DNA of 41,217 nucleotides from 2-01-FULL-39-10-A sp964565795. GTDB taxonomy: Bacteria; Patescibacteriota; Microgenomatia; Levybacterales; UBA12049. Location: positions 1 through 41,217 of the forward strand of contig CAZMGC010000007.1 of the NCBI GenBank assembly GCA_964565795.1, in the 5' to 3' direction. The notes under the pieces are model-generated. The model worked only from the letters and a program-made list of their open reading frames with translations. It searched no databases and was not told where the DNA came from. Shown here piece by piece: positions 15,056 to 23,850 of the stretch; within the stretch, counting starts at the first letter, position 1, and each line of letters begins with the position of its first letter. A program made the position numbers and the translations under genes.

Positions 15056-16331
15056 ATAAATATTTTGCTCGGAGTTTTTTGTGATAAGTTATCGCAAATC
15101 TGTGTGCTTCATCTCTAATTCGTCTAACAAGAGTTAACCCTTGAGAAGTTTTAGAAAGTCTAATTACTTTAAAATCAGTGGTAATTAAAAGCTCTTCTCT
15201 TTTTGCGATTCCGATAAGAGGGATTTCAACATTACTTTCAAATAAGGCTTTAGAGGCTGAGGAGATCTGTCCTTTGCCTCCGTCTACGATTATTAGATCC
15301 GGGTATGGCCAATCATCATGAGTTATTCTTCTTTTAATTACTTCTCTCATCATTGCAAAATCATTTGGAACAACAACAGGAGGCCTTTTAATTTTAAATC
15401 TTCTATATTCTGAAGAGTCCTTTTCACCGTTGGTAAAAACCACCATGGATCCAGTCGCAAATTTTCCTGAGATATTTGAAATGTCATAACACTCAATTCT
15501 TTCAAGTTTATTAACATTTACACCGTTTTCATTAAGTGCTTTTTTAAGATCTTCTAATTCCTCGTTTCGCATATCGCTTCTTAAATTTGGGTTCATTTCG
15601 TAGTCAAATGCAGTTTTTCTAGGAGTTGTAACTAAAACTATGGCATCTATTCTTTTCTGAATCTCAGCGGATTTTTCAAAGTTTTCGATTTTGCTTTCCT
15701 GATCTCTCTCTTTTTCAAGTTCTTTAATTATTTTCTTAGTTTCTCCCTGAAAAAACTGAACGATGTATTTAATATTTTTTCTATACTCTTTAGTTTGTGC
15801 ATCAGAGGTAAACATCGGAGGACATGGACAAAGACCTAAATGAAAATAGAGACAATTTCTTTTTGGATGATTTAATACTGACTGGTAAGGAAAAATTCGT
15901 CTAATTATTTTTAATACTATTTTTAAGTCCTGAGAAGAAGGAAATGGCCCAAAATAGATAGACGAAGGATCTTCTTCACGACGCGCTACTAAAACTTTTG
16001 GAATTTCTTCTCCAATTGTAATTTTTGCCCTAATATAACTTTTTCCATCAGTTAGTCTTATGTTGTATTTCGGGTTATATTTTTTAATTAGGTTTGCTTC
16101 AAGAAGGAGTGACTCCAGTTCAGAGTCGGTAAGCATCGTTTCGATTCTATTTACTCTTTCGACCAATGCTTGAGTTTTAGCTCCTAAATCTTTATTTAGA
16201 AAATATGAGGAAACACGCTTACGCAGGTTTTTAGCTTTTCCCACATAGATGACTTCCCCTTCTTTATTGTGAAAGAGGTAAACGCCTTCTTTTTCGGATA
16301 ATGATTGATATGATAAATGTGAATAATCCAA
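15039..16331 (-). CDS. uvrC: Excinuclease ABC subunit C, lacking the C-terminal HhH domain
   Basis: 430 residues versus about 560-610 for the family. GIY-YIG nuclease for the 3' incision: GVYLFHNKEGEVIYVGKAKNLRKRV (16-40). Cys160/168/170 resemble the conserved cysteine cluster. UVR domain for UvrB binding at about 200-232. RNase H-like 5' incision domain with Asp283, Asp350 and His410 retained. The protein stops after RFAITYHKKLRAKYLL, exactly where the (HhH)2 DNA-binding domain normally begins; its last residues ANSR come from the heptamer array. The start is TTG 16331 behind AGGAG at 9 nt, overlapping the transglutaminase gene by 68 nt. Confidence 0.92.
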   Translation of the reverse strand: MDYSHLSYQSLSEKEGVYLFHNKEGEVIYVGKAKNLRKRVSSYFLNKDLGAKTQALVERVNRIETMLTDSELESLLLEANLIKKYNPKYNIRLTDGKSYIRAKITIGEEIPKVLVARREEDPSSIYFGPFPSSQDLKIVLKIIRRIFPYQSVLNHPKRNCLYFHLGLCPCPPMFTSDAQTKEYRKNIKYIVQFFQGETKKIIKELEKERDQESKIENFEKSAEIQKRIDAIVLVTTPRKTAFDYEMNPNLRSDMRNEELEDLKKALNENGVNVNKLERIECYDISNISGKFATGSMVVFTNGEKDSSEYRRFKIKRPPVVVPNDFAMMREVIKRRITHDDWPYPDLIIVDGGKGQISSASKALFESNVEIPLIGIAKREELLITTDFKVIRLSKTSQGLTLVRRIRDEAHRFAITYHKKLRAKYLLANSR

Positions 16332-18096
16332 TTGATATTACTCCTAAGATTCCTATTATAAAATAAATGTGTTGGTAAAAGGGTGAAATGATAATATTCT
16401 TTTCTATTACTTCTTTACCGATCGATATTTTAATAGTATCAGTTTCTTTTGTCAAAAGAGGTTTAGCGTCAAACCTTACAGGAATTACAATTCTGCCGTA
16501 TGGAGGAATTTTATCGAAGTAAAGATTTTGAATTTTAGGATTTAATGCATTTGATTCTACTTTTACTGTTTGGTTTGGAGAAATTACACCTGAACTATTA
16601 CTAATAATAATTTCTCCATTTATTCCGAATCCTCCGAGATATTTTTCAGAGAAATTAGTAGAAGCTCGAAGCGTGGGAAGTTCTTCTTCAAATTTATCTG
16701 AGGTAGTTACCTTAACATCTTGCGTGCTTTTCTGTCCAGGAATTTTATATCCTCCAGCTGGAACAGGATATTCGCTATCTGCTCCTTTAATTGCAAAAGT
16801 TAAGTGATCAAAATCAAATACATTAAAATAATCTATTCCTTCAGTTGTGTTTTCCCAAGTAGGGTCAACCATTATCCATGCTTTTTTGTTGTCATCATAA
16901 TACTCGGGCCATGCATGCAAAACATCTTTTAGAAGAGACAGCGGGCGTTTGGCGGAATTATTTGTATTTGCATAGCCCTCAATTGCTCTAGCTGGAATTC
17001 CTGCAGACCTAGCAAGAGTTACGAATAAATCTGTAAATTCCAGGCAAACAGCAGAGTTTTTATTCGAAAGTACTCCCCTAGCTCCTGCTCTTTCCTGGGT
17101 TTCTTTAACCCTACCCGTATCATATTTTAAATTCTGCACAATGTACCTGTAAATAGCTTCAGGAGTTTTTAATTCTTTCGCCAATTTTTTAATTTCCGGA
17201 TCATTTACCTCCCAGTACTTTTGAGGTTTTAAATATGTTTCTCTTTCGCTGTTAGTTAGTACTTCTTTTTTGGGTTTGTAGGATACTTTTGCTTTTCCAA
17301 AAACTCGAACGTCATAGTCTTCTGACGGAAGAAGCCTGAATTTAGCCAGCCAATTTCCGTCAGAATCCATAACTACATCAACTGGTTTTGGATTTATACT
17401 TTCGATATTAACTTCCTGGTAGTTATTGTTTGAGGGAATTGCGATCTCAGTGACAATTGGATAAAGATTTCTATTTCTTAAGTGATATGTTAAATCAAAT
17501 GAATAAATTTGTGCCTCGCCATAGGCCACAGAAATTCCAGCTTTACCGAGATCTTTTTTTGTGAATTTTATAGTATTTCCGGAAGCTGTCGCATTTGGAA
17601 TAAGTGGCTTTATTATCGAAGGTTTGCCAAAGGAAGATGGCACTACCAGAGAAGTATTAAAAGAAGCATATTCTTCTTGATTTGAAATTCCTGGAATATT
17701 TACTTCCCAAATATTTCCGTAATTTTTTGCTATTTCCTCTGAGTCAAAAATAACGGTAAATTCTTGGGTTTTATTAATCCCTACAATTTTTTCTATGAAA
17801 TCAAAAGACAGTTCTGTCCCTTTATCGTTTTTCGAAGATTTAACATTTAATTGTCCGCCTAGATCTGAGGCTTTAATGTTAGTAATATTTTCAAAACCTG
17901 TCTGAATTTTATAACTTCCAGCATAAAAACCTGTTGTGTTATTTCTAAGGTCGATATCCATAATGACCTTGGTTTTTTCATTTTCATTTACTTGATAGGT
18001 GACATTATAAAAAATAGAAAATTTTTCCTGTGCATTTGCTTTTCCAATACTAATAGCTAGAAAGGCTAAAAGAAGAATAGGCAGAAATTTTTTCAT
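16264..18096 (-). CDS. Secreted transglutaminase-like protein with C-terminal membrane anchor
   Basis: 610 residues. Signal peptide MKKFLPILLLAFLAISIGKANA, a beta-rich extracellular part, then a transglutaminase-like core with Cys351 (SAVCLEFTDL), His394 (LHAWPEYY) and Asp411 (VDPTWENT), a second beta-rich part and a C-terminal membrane helix followed by KRRRLP. The triad is intact; homologues are thiol enzymes acting on proteins or peptidoglycan, substrate unknown. I prefer ATG 18096 to an upstream TTG because it gives a clean signal peptide. uvrC overlaps its last 68 nt, implying coupled translation. Confidence 0.88.
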   Translation of the reverse strand: MKKFLPILLLAFLAISIGKANAQEKFSIFYNVTYQVNENEKTKVIMDIDLRNNTTGFYAGSYKIQTGFENITNIKASDLGGQLNVKSSKNDKGTELSFDFIEKIVGINKTQEFTVIFDSEEIAKNYGNIWEVNIPGISNQEEYASFNTSLVVPSSFGKPSIIKPLIPNATASGNTIKFTKKDLGKAGISVAYGEAQIYSFDLTYHLRNRNLYPIVTEIAIPSNNNYQEVNIESINPKPVDVVMDSDGNWLAKFRLLPSEDYDVRVFGKAKVSYKPKKEVLTNSERETYLKPQKYWEVNDPEIKKLAKELKTPEAIYRYIVQNLKYDTGRVKETQERAGARGVLSNKNSAVCLEFTDLFVTLARSAGIPARAIEGYANTNNSAKRPLSLLKDVLHAWPEYYDDNKKAWIMVDPTWENTTEGIDYFNVFDFDHLTFAIKGADSEYPVPAGGYKIPGQKSTQDVKVTTSDKFEEELPTLRASTNFSEKYLGGFGINGEIIISNSSGVISPNQTVKVESNALNPKIQNLYFDKIPPYGRIVIPVRFDAKPLLTKETDTIKISIGKEVIEKNIIISPFYQHIYFIIGILGVISIGLFTFIISIIIRKRRRLPLSQ

Positions 18097-18115
18097 AGAT
18101 TCGATTTTACTCAAT

Positions 18116-18143
18116 ATGACCCTGAGCTTGCCGAATGGGTCAT
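18116..18143. repeat. REP-like palindrome with CTGAGCTTGCCGAA core
   Basis: ATGACCC (18116-18122) and GGGTCAT (18137-18143) form a 7-bp stem around a loop carrying CTGAGCTTGCCGAA. The same core recurs, at 1-2 differences, at both ends of the tRNA-Glu/GIY-YIG unit near 40500 and 40795. It lies between the uvrA 3' end and the transglutaminase gene. Confidence 0.6.
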
Positions 18144-19063
18144 TAAAGAACTTTTTTTAAAAATTGCCCAGTGTAGGATGCAGGATTTTTAGCAATCTCC
18201 TCAGGAGTTCCAGTCGCAATCAAATTTCCTCCACGTTCTCCACCATCTGGGCCTAGGTCTATTATATAGTCTGCGTTCTTGATAATATCAAGATTGTGTT
18301 CAATAACTATTACAGTGTTGCCGATATCTACTAAACGTCTTAAAACATGAAGAAGTTTTTCCAAATCTGCAAAATGAAGTCCAGAAGTAGGTTCATCCAA
18401 AAGATATAGGGCATGTGTTCCTCTTTTGGAAAGCTCAGAAGCAAGTTTTACTCTTTGTGCTTCTCCACCTGATAGGGTTGGTGCTGGTTGACCAAGTTTT
18501 ACATAGGAAAGCCCTACATCATTTAATGTTAAAAGTCTGTTGCTAAGTGGTGTAATAAAATTGAAAAAACCAGATGCCTCTAAGACACTCATATTGAGCA
18601 CTTCTGAAATATTTTTACCATTAAATAATACTTCTAATGCCTCTTTGTTGTATTGTTTTCCTTCGCAAACTTCGCAAGTTATATAGACGTCAGGTAAGAA
18701 TTGCATCTCGATTTTTATCTGCCCTTCTCCCTCACAGGCTTCGCATCGTCCACCTTTAACATTAAAAGAAAATCTACCTGGACCATAACCTTTAAGTCTT
18801 GCGTCTTTTGTCTTAGCAAATATATCCCTTATGTAATTAAATGCCCCAGTATATGTTGCAGGATTACTTCTTGGAGTGCGTCCGATTGGAGACTGGTCAA
18901 TTGAATAAATATGTTTTATGTTCTCGTATCCTTGAATGCTATCGTGTTCGCCCGGTTTTTCCCTATGGAATGGATCCTCAAGCTGTTTAAGTCCATGATA
19001 AAGAATGTCATTAATAAGAGTTGATTTACCACTTCCAGAAACTCCAGTTACAACTATTAATTT
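18143..19063 (-). CDS. uvrA: Excinuclease ABC subunit A, C-terminal part (5' end lost in gap)
   Basis: The frame is open from the gap edge to the stop at 18143, about 306 residues. It contains a Walker A (VVTGVSGSGKSTLIND), DQSPIGRTPRSNPATYTGAF, the C-terminal zinc finger region (GGRCEACEGEG .. CEVCEG), the ABC signature LSGGEAQRVKLASEL, Walker B LYLLDEPTSGLH and the switch HNLD. This is the second nucleotide-binding half of UvrA, which recognises DNA lesions with UvrB. An internal Met at 18706 should not be mistaken for the start. Its N-terminal residues duplicate a region also present across the gap (see findings). Confidence 0.9.
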   Translation of the reverse strand, partial: KLIVVTGVSGSGKSTLINDILYHGLKQLEDPFHREKPGEHDSIQGYENIKHIYSIDQSPIGRTPRSNPATYTGAFNYIRDIFAKTKDARLKGYGPGRFSFNVKGGRCEACEGEGQIKIEMQFLPDVYITCEVCEGKQYNKEALEVLFNGKNISEVLNMSVLEASGFFNFITPLSNRLLTLNDVGLSYVKLGQPAPTLSGGEAQRVKLASELSKRGTHALYLLDEPTSGLHFADLEKLLHVLRRLVDIGNTVIVIEHNLDIIKNADYIIDLGPDGGERGGNLIATGTPEEIAKNPASYTGQFLKKVL

Positions 19064-19073
19064 NNNNNNNNNN
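19064..19073. other. Assembly gap (10 N) inside uvrA
   Basis: Ten N separate two uvrA pieces that both contain the second Walker A region with different sequences, so the true arrangement is unresolved. Confidence 0.99.
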
Positions 19074-21123
19074 TTGCCCTGTAGAACTTCCTTAAAAGAG
19101 ATTTGGCTAAAATATCATTTACTAAAGTAGATTTGCCACTGCCGCTAACACCGCTAACCACCGTCATAACGCCAAGAGGAAATTCCACATCAATATTTTT
19201 TAGATTGTGTTCTCGAGCTCCTTTAATTATTAATTTATCATTTATACCATTTGGATTTGCGCTTTCAACTTTTATTTTTTTCTTTCCAGACAAATAAGCA
19301 CCAGTTATAGAATTCTTATCTTTTTTTATTTCGTCAACTGTTCCTTCAAATATAATTTGTCCCCCACCTTCTCCTGCAGACGGGCCAAAATCTACGATAT
19401 AGTCCGATGCTTCCATAGTCTCTTCATCGTGTTCTACTACAAGAACTGTATTTCCAAGATTTTTAAGCTTTACTAGTGTTTCAATAAGCTTTTTATTATC
19501 TTTTTGATGCAGTCCAATTGAAGGTTCGTCTAAAACATATAAAACTCCAGTTAACCCTGATCCAATTTGCGATGCTAGTCTAATTCTCTGTGCTTCTCCG
19601 CCTGCTAATGTTTCTGCTCCACGAGAAAGCGTGAGGTAATCAAGGCCCACATCGCTCAGAAATGTGAGACGCTGATTTATTTCTCTAAGAATTAATTTTC
19701 CTATTGATTCTTCCCTATCGCTTATTTTGTTATTTAATGAGGTTATAAACGCTAAGGATTTATCAATGGACATATCGGATACGTCTACGATGGATTTTCC
19801 ATCAATTGTTACTGATATTGCTTCTTTTCTAAGTCTGGAGCCATTACAGGAGGGGCATGTTTCATATCTCATGAATTTCTCAATTTGAGATTTAAAGAAT
19901 ACGGAATCAGTATTTTGATATCTATTTTTGAGTTCTTCTAAAACTCCAGGAAAGCTTTCACTAATTGTGGTATTTTTGCCCCATCTGTTTTCTCCATGAA
20001 CATAATATTCTCTATCCCCCGTTCCTTTTAATAAAATATCTTTTTTATCATTGGAAATTTCAGAAAGCCTTACGTTTACTGGAATTCCGTTAGCTTCTGC
20101 AAATGTTTTAAAAGTTCTTGTAAACCAGGTATCGTGAGATAAAAGATTTGAAAAAGGTAAAATGCCTCCTTCAAGAATTGAAAGGTTATTATTGAAAACT
20201 AATTCCCGATCAACTGTAAGAATTGATCCAAGACCATTACAGTTAGGACATGCACCGTGTGGAGTATTGAATGAAAATATGCGGGGCTCAACTTCTGCGA
20301 TTGAAATGTTACATTTTGGACACGCAAATTTTATAGAGAAAAGATGATCTTCCATTTGTTTAGGAGTAGCTGGTATTTCGAATCCCTGGTCTTTAATCAC
20401 TGATAGAATTATTTCTCCCTCACCAAATTTAAGGGCCTGCTCAACGTCAGTACTAACTCTAGAGCGATCTGTTGTATCATTAAGCATGATTTTGTCGATT
20501 ATGACCTCGATAGAGTGTTTATTAGTCTTAATTAAAACCAGTTCTTCTGATAAATCAAAAACATGTCCATCCACTCTAACTTGTTTGTATCCCCTTTTTC
20601 TTAGATCCTCAAAAACCTGACCATATTCTCCTTTTCTATCTTTAACAATTGGAGCCATGATCATAGCTTTCACTTGTTTTTCATTTTGTTGTTTGTGAAA
20701 AGACATGATCTGGTCAGTAATTTGCTCAGGAGATACGCGGCTTATTTCTCTTCCGCAATTAGGACAATGTGGGTGTCCTATTCTTGCAAATAATAGTCTT
20801 AAATAATCATAAATTTCGGTAACAGTTCCTACAGTAGATCTTGGATTTCTCGAAGTAGATTTCTGGTCAATTGAAATAGCTGGAGAAAGTCCTTCTATTA
20901 GATCAACGTCAGGCTTTTTCATGACACCTAGGAATTGTCTCGCATAAGAAGAAAGACTTTCTACATACCTTCGTTGTCCTTCTGCGTAAATAGTGTCAAA
21001 AGCCAAGGAAGATTTTCCACTTCCTGAAAGACCAGTAAAAACTACTAGCTTATTCTTAGGAATTTTAAGATCTACATTCTTAAGGTTATGTTCCCTTGCT
21101 CCTTTTACAATAATACTATCCAT
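19074..21123 (-). CDS. uvrA: Excinuclease ABC subunit A, N-terminal part (3' end lost in gap)
   Basis: 683 residues up to the gap. It begins MDSIIVKGAREHNLKNVDLKIPKN, with the first Walker A GLSGSGKSSLAF, zinc ligands CPNCG, the insertion domain, CPKCN..CPNCNGLG, the first signature LAGGEAQRIRLASQIG and Walker B LYVLDEPSIGLHQ. After KLIIKGAREHNLKN it enters the second nucleotide-binding domain with GVSGSGKSTLVND and then meets the gap. This is typical UvrA of bacterial nucleotide-excision repair. A TATAAT box lies about 30 nt upstream of ATG 21123. It is head-to-tail with the other fragment. Confidence 0.93.
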
Positions 21124-21182
21124 AATTATGAAAATTTAATAAGCAACTATTATAGAGGAAATTTTTAGCTCTGACAATCTAT

Positions 21183-21809
21183 CTATGGCCTCCAAGATTC
21201 GTATGCGTAATAATTTCCTGAATTACCTATGCAAGCATGTGGAGTGTTCTTGAGCATATTTTCATTATGTCCCGGAGAATCTATCCAAGCTTGTACCACA
21301 TCAGCGGGGTTAGATGACATGGCAATATTTTCTGCAATCTCTGAATATGATGGATAAGGAAGATTTTTGGAGTTTACTCGACTAGAGAACCCGTCATGGT
21401 TAAACGCAGATGTGATTTCCCCTGCTCTGGTATTTGCAAAAGCGCATGTATAAGCCTCTGAGGAGACCGGCGGGAGACCTTTAGTAGCTCTGTATGCATT
21501 TACCTGAGAAAGTAAATTGTCTACGCCAGAGACTGTTTGTTTTATTTCAAGGTTGTTGGTTGGAGTACTAGGGGCAGAAGTTGGGGTAAAGGTCACTGTG
21601 ACTTCGGCTAGAGCCGTAATTTTAGGTTTGGGAACTGTAATTTTAGCTGTTCCAATTTGTGCTGAATTATTTGATGCTACCGTCACGGTTTTTGGTTTTT
21701 CAATTATGAGAACTGTAGAGTTTTTTTTGTTTTGAATATTTATTAGAAGAAGAACATCTAGAATTATGATACAAGTAACAAGAAAGCTTTTATTGATAGT
21801 CCAAAACAC
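21183..21809 (-). CDS. Secreted/anchored CAP (SCP/PR-1) domain protein
   Basis: About 208 residues: an N-terminal membrane helix (about 8-25), a Thr/Pro-rich linker (TFTPTSAPSTPTNN) and a C-terminal CAP domain (about 95-208). CAP features are LLSQVNAYRATKGLPPV, FANTRAGEI, FNHDGF, YSEIAENIAM and AWIDSPGHNENMLKNTPHACIG. Bacterial CAP proteins are extracellular and of mostly unknown activity. I chose GTG 21809, with TATTAT 6 nt upstream, over the adjacent TTG. It lies next to the surface-protein region. Confidence 0.87.
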   Translation of the reverse strand: MFWTINKSFLVTCIIILDVLLLINIQNKKNSTVLIIEKPKTVTVASNNSAQIGTAKITVPKPKITALAEVTVTFTPTSAPSTPTNNLEIKQTVSGVDNLLSQVNAYRATKGLPPVSSEAYTCAFANTRAGEITSAFNHDGFSSRVNSKNLPYPSYSEIAENIAMSSNPADVVQAWIDSPGHNENMLKNTPHACIGNSGNYYAYESWRP

Positions 21810-21815
21810 CAATTG

Positions 21816-21821
21816 ATAATA
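21816..21821 (-). promoter_or_regulatory. -10 box of the CAP gene
   Basis: TATTAT 6 nt upstream of GTG 21809; predicted leaderless mRNA. Confidence 0.45.
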
Positions 21822-22004
21822 ACAAAATCAATTAATATTTCAAGACTTATTTAGGATATTTATAGGATTTGAATTTTATTGATATATTTTGTACATATTG
21901 ACTAGAAATTTTTCACATTTTAATATGGTAAAAAGTTAAAAAGTTTGGGTTATCAAATACTGACAAGCTTTTTAAATTATAATTCTGACCGCAAACGGAG
22001 GAAT

Positions 22005-22040
22005 ATGAAAACTGTCCAAATTAATTTAGACTATTTTTAA
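22005..22040 (+). CDS. Candidate leader peptide (11 residues)
   Basis: ATG 22005, reading MKTVQINLDYF then TAA, behind ACGGAGG at 5 nt. The stop codon overlaps the first bases of the terminator stem, the geometry expected if translation affects terminator folding. No repeated regulatory codon is evident. Confidence 0.35.
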   Translation: MKTVQINLDYF

Positions 22041-22076
22041 AGGCCTAGTATAGAAATATACGGGCCTTTTTGTTTG
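22039..22076 (+). terminator. Intrinsic terminator in the repeat-protein leader
   Basis: AAAGGCC (22039-22045), an inner TATA/TATA helix with GAAA loop, GGCCTTT and then TTTTGTTT. Strong stem plus T-tract, with about 145 nt left before the structural gene. Confidence 0.8.
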
Positions 22077-22220
22077 TCCGAACTGCGTTGTTGGATAAAC
22101 TAGTTAATAATTAATTAGTTTGAATTGTGCGTTGGAAAGAAGCTGCCCTTTTTTCCAACAAATAACATAAGCTCAAAAGGTTGGGCCTTGAGGGCTAAAA
22201 ACTGAAAGGGGGTGAATTAA
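22077..22220 (+). promoter_or_regulatory. 5' region of repeat protein gene 1: two hairpins and strong SD
   Basis: After the terminator, GTTGGAAA can pair with TTTCCAAC (about 22131-22162) and CTCAA-AAGG with CC-TTGAG (about 22172-22192). AAAGGGGGTGA then lies just before ATG 22221. No known riboswitch class is recognised. Confidence 0.4.
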
Positions 22221-22829
22221 ATGATAAGTTATAAAACAAAATTAGGAACTGCATTTGCGACATTTTCATTAATGGCTAGCGTTATGGCGCCAGTAGCAAG
22301 TGCTGATACTATGGTTACAATTGCTGGAAATGGTAACAACTCTACAAATAATGTTAATGTTACCAACAATAGTTCTGTAAATGTGACTCAAAACAACACT
22401 GTTAATGTATCTCTTGATATTACTTCAAAAGCTAATACAGGAGGGAACAAAGCAAACAAAAATAACGGTGGAAACGTAACAATTGATACTGGAAACGCCA
22501 CATCAAATGTTACTATCGCAGTGGAGGGAGGCTCAAATGTGGCTGAAGTTCCATGTGCGTGCGGATCAACAAACGACACTGTTGATATAAAAGATAATGG
22601 AAATAACTCTGATAACTCTGCTTATATTAATAATAAGAATAAAAAGAAAGTAGAGCAAAAGAGTAAGGTTAAAGTCGATGCGACTATTAAGTCAAAAGCA
22701 AAGACTGGTAAAAATAAGGCTAATGGAAACAATCAGCCTGGAAATGTGGAAGTGACAACTGGAAATAGTAATTCTACAGTCGATGCTGTAGTTACTGCTC
22801 CAAGTAACGAAGTAACCTTAACTCCATAA
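22221..22829 (+). CDS. Secreted Asn-rich repeat protein 1
   Basis: 202 residues. Signal peptide MISYKTKLGTAFATFSLMASVMAPVASA, then two copies of an 89-residue unit built on ANTGGNKANKNNGGN..TIDTGNA (71-93) and AKTGKNKANGNNQPGN..VTTGN (160-182). Valine/Asn alternation suggests stacked beta strands of a solenoid. A CAC pair (Cys112/114) sits between the units. The second unit is lysine-rich. There is no membrane anchor or sorting signal, so it is probably released or assembled onto another subunit. A very strong Shine-Dalgarno (AAAGGGGGTGA) implies high expression. Signal peptide and repeats are paralogous to the gene at 27857-29098. Confidence 0.8.
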   Translation: MISYKTKLGTAFATFSLMASVMAPVASADTMVTIAGNGNNSTNNVNVTNNSSVNVTQNNTVNVSLDITSKANTGGNKANKNNGGNVTIDTGNATSNVTIAVEGGSNVAEVPCACGSTNDTVDIKDNGNNSDNSAYINNKNKKKVEQKSKVKVDATIKSKAKTGKNKANGNNQPGNVEVTTGNSNSTVDAVVTAPSNEVTLTP

Positions 22830-22850
22830 AGTTTTGGTTTAAAGTCCCAT

Positions 22851-22882
22851 AAAAGCCCTGCCTATAAAGCGGGGCTTTTATT
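22851..22882 (+). terminator. Intrinsic terminator after repeat protein 1
   Basis: AAAAGCCC (22851-22858) pairs with GGGCTTTT (22872-22879), with the inner pairs GC/GC, then ATTT. It also lies at the end of the convergent PIN gene. Confidence 0.8.
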
Positions 22883-22898
22883 TGGAGTAGAGGATTAA

Positions 22899-23789
22899 TT
22901 AAAGGAGGGTACGGTTGCAAACTTGACAGTAGTAGGTATTTCCTCCAGAAAGTAAAGGAGTGGGGCCTACGAGATAGCCGCAATTTGGACATGTTTTTAT
23001 GGATGGTAGTGAGGATAAGGTTCCAGCAAAGGCGCTTCCTGATGCTCCCGAGCTCATTGACCTTAAAATATCACCAAATTTGTATGGTTTTGAGCTCGCT
23101 TTCTCGTCTTTAATTTCCTTAGAAGTAATATCATTGTCATACTTTTTAACAAATTCGCTTAATGTTTTATAGCATTTAATTTCTTTTCCAGATTTCTTGT
23201 CCCATTCTCTTTGTAGTACTGGGTTGATTTTGTCGGATTTTGGAGTCTCTGTCCAATCGTCATCGAAGGAAACTATAGATACATCATCGTTTGTGGAATA
23301 TTTTAAGATTAATTCCCACACTATTTCATCTCCAAGGGGATCTCTAATCTTGCCCGGAGGGTTACCTGTATTTTTTCTAATTTTTGCTTTTTCAAGCACC
23401 TCTTTTGTTGTTTCAAAATTTTCTGATTTATTAATTAATTTTTCGATTGTATCTTCTATTAACTTGTCGATATTTTTTTCATGGTATTTAGACAATTCGA
23501 TTATTTTAGCTTCAAAATCTTTTTGTGCTTCCAAGACTTTTTTCCCTTCGTCGGAGTCTCTTAGGCTTACCGCGAGTTCAATATTTGGAATTTGGTCATC
23601 TAAATATTTTAAGTAGTCAATCTTAATATTGTTTAGATTTCTAAAGAACTCATCTTGTGTTATTTGAGGTAGAAGGAGTCTAACGGTTCCATTTTCAATT
23701 AATTTCTTAAAAGAATTCAGGCTTATAGAATTTTCATTCGAAGTTCTAACCAAATTTAAGTATATGTTTGCATCTACAAATACTAACAT
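22899..23789 (-). CDS. PIN-domain (DUF4935-like) protein with C-terminal zinc ribbon
   Basis: 296 residues. The PIN-like RNase fold is indicated by FVDANIYLNL with Asp6, QDEFFRN with Glu47, IRDPLGDEIVW with Asp150/Asp154 and SFDDDW (176-178). A long helical insert occupies about 85-140. The last 35 residues form a zinc ribbon (Cys267, Cys270, Cys288, Cys291). No antitoxin partner is adjacent, so it may be a stand-alone RNase rather than a toxin. TAGATT lies 6 nt before ATG 23789. It is downstream of the sortase gene on the same strand. Confidence 0.82.
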   Translation of the reverse strand: MLVFVDANIYLNLVRTSNENSISLNSFKKLIENGTVRLLLPQITQDEFFRNLNNIKIDYLKYLDDQIPNIELAVSLRDSDEGKKVLEAQKDFEAKIIELSKYHEKNIDKLIEDTIEKLINKSENFETTKEVLEKAKIRKNTGNPPGKIRDPLGDEIVWELILKYSTNDDVSIVSFDDDWTETPKSDKINPVLQREWDKKSGKEIKCYKTLSEFVKKYDNDITSKEIKDEKASSKPYKFGDILRSMSSGASGSAFAGTLSSLPSIKTCPNCGYLVGPTPLLSGGNTYYCQVCNRTLL

Positions 23790-23850
23790 GGCTACAATCT
23801 ACTCTTGAGGACGCAATTTGTCAAGCGAGGTTAAGTTCAAGAAAACTTTA

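Larger units (their letters stand above)
21978..22076 (+). promoter_or_regulatory. Leader with conserved motif, tiny ORF and terminator, upstream of repeat protein 1
   Basis: This is the main content of the 411-nt intergenic stretch. TATAAT (21978-21983) is followed by CTGACCGCAAACGGAGG (21985-22001), which is identical to a motif upstream of the repeat gene at 27857-29098. GGAGG precedes ATG 22005 of an 11-codon ORF (MKTVQINLDYF, stop 22038-22040), and an intrinsic terminator follows. Transcription into the repeat gene would need read-through or a second promoter, so this may be an attenuator or a separate small RNA. Confidence 0.6.

Noticed and set aside
18143..18706. A short separate UvrA-like protein starting at 18706
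   Set aside because: The reading frame continues to the gap at 19063 with UvrA sequence; the Met is internal.
21813..22220. Known riboswitch such as c-di-GMP or cobalamin upstream of repeat gene 1
   Set aside because: None of the conserved core sequences I know could be matched; only hairpins and the shared motif are visible.
22899..23789. Toxin-antitoxin locus with the PIN protein
   Set aside because: No small antitoxin gene adjoins it, and the protein is long with a zinc ribbon.
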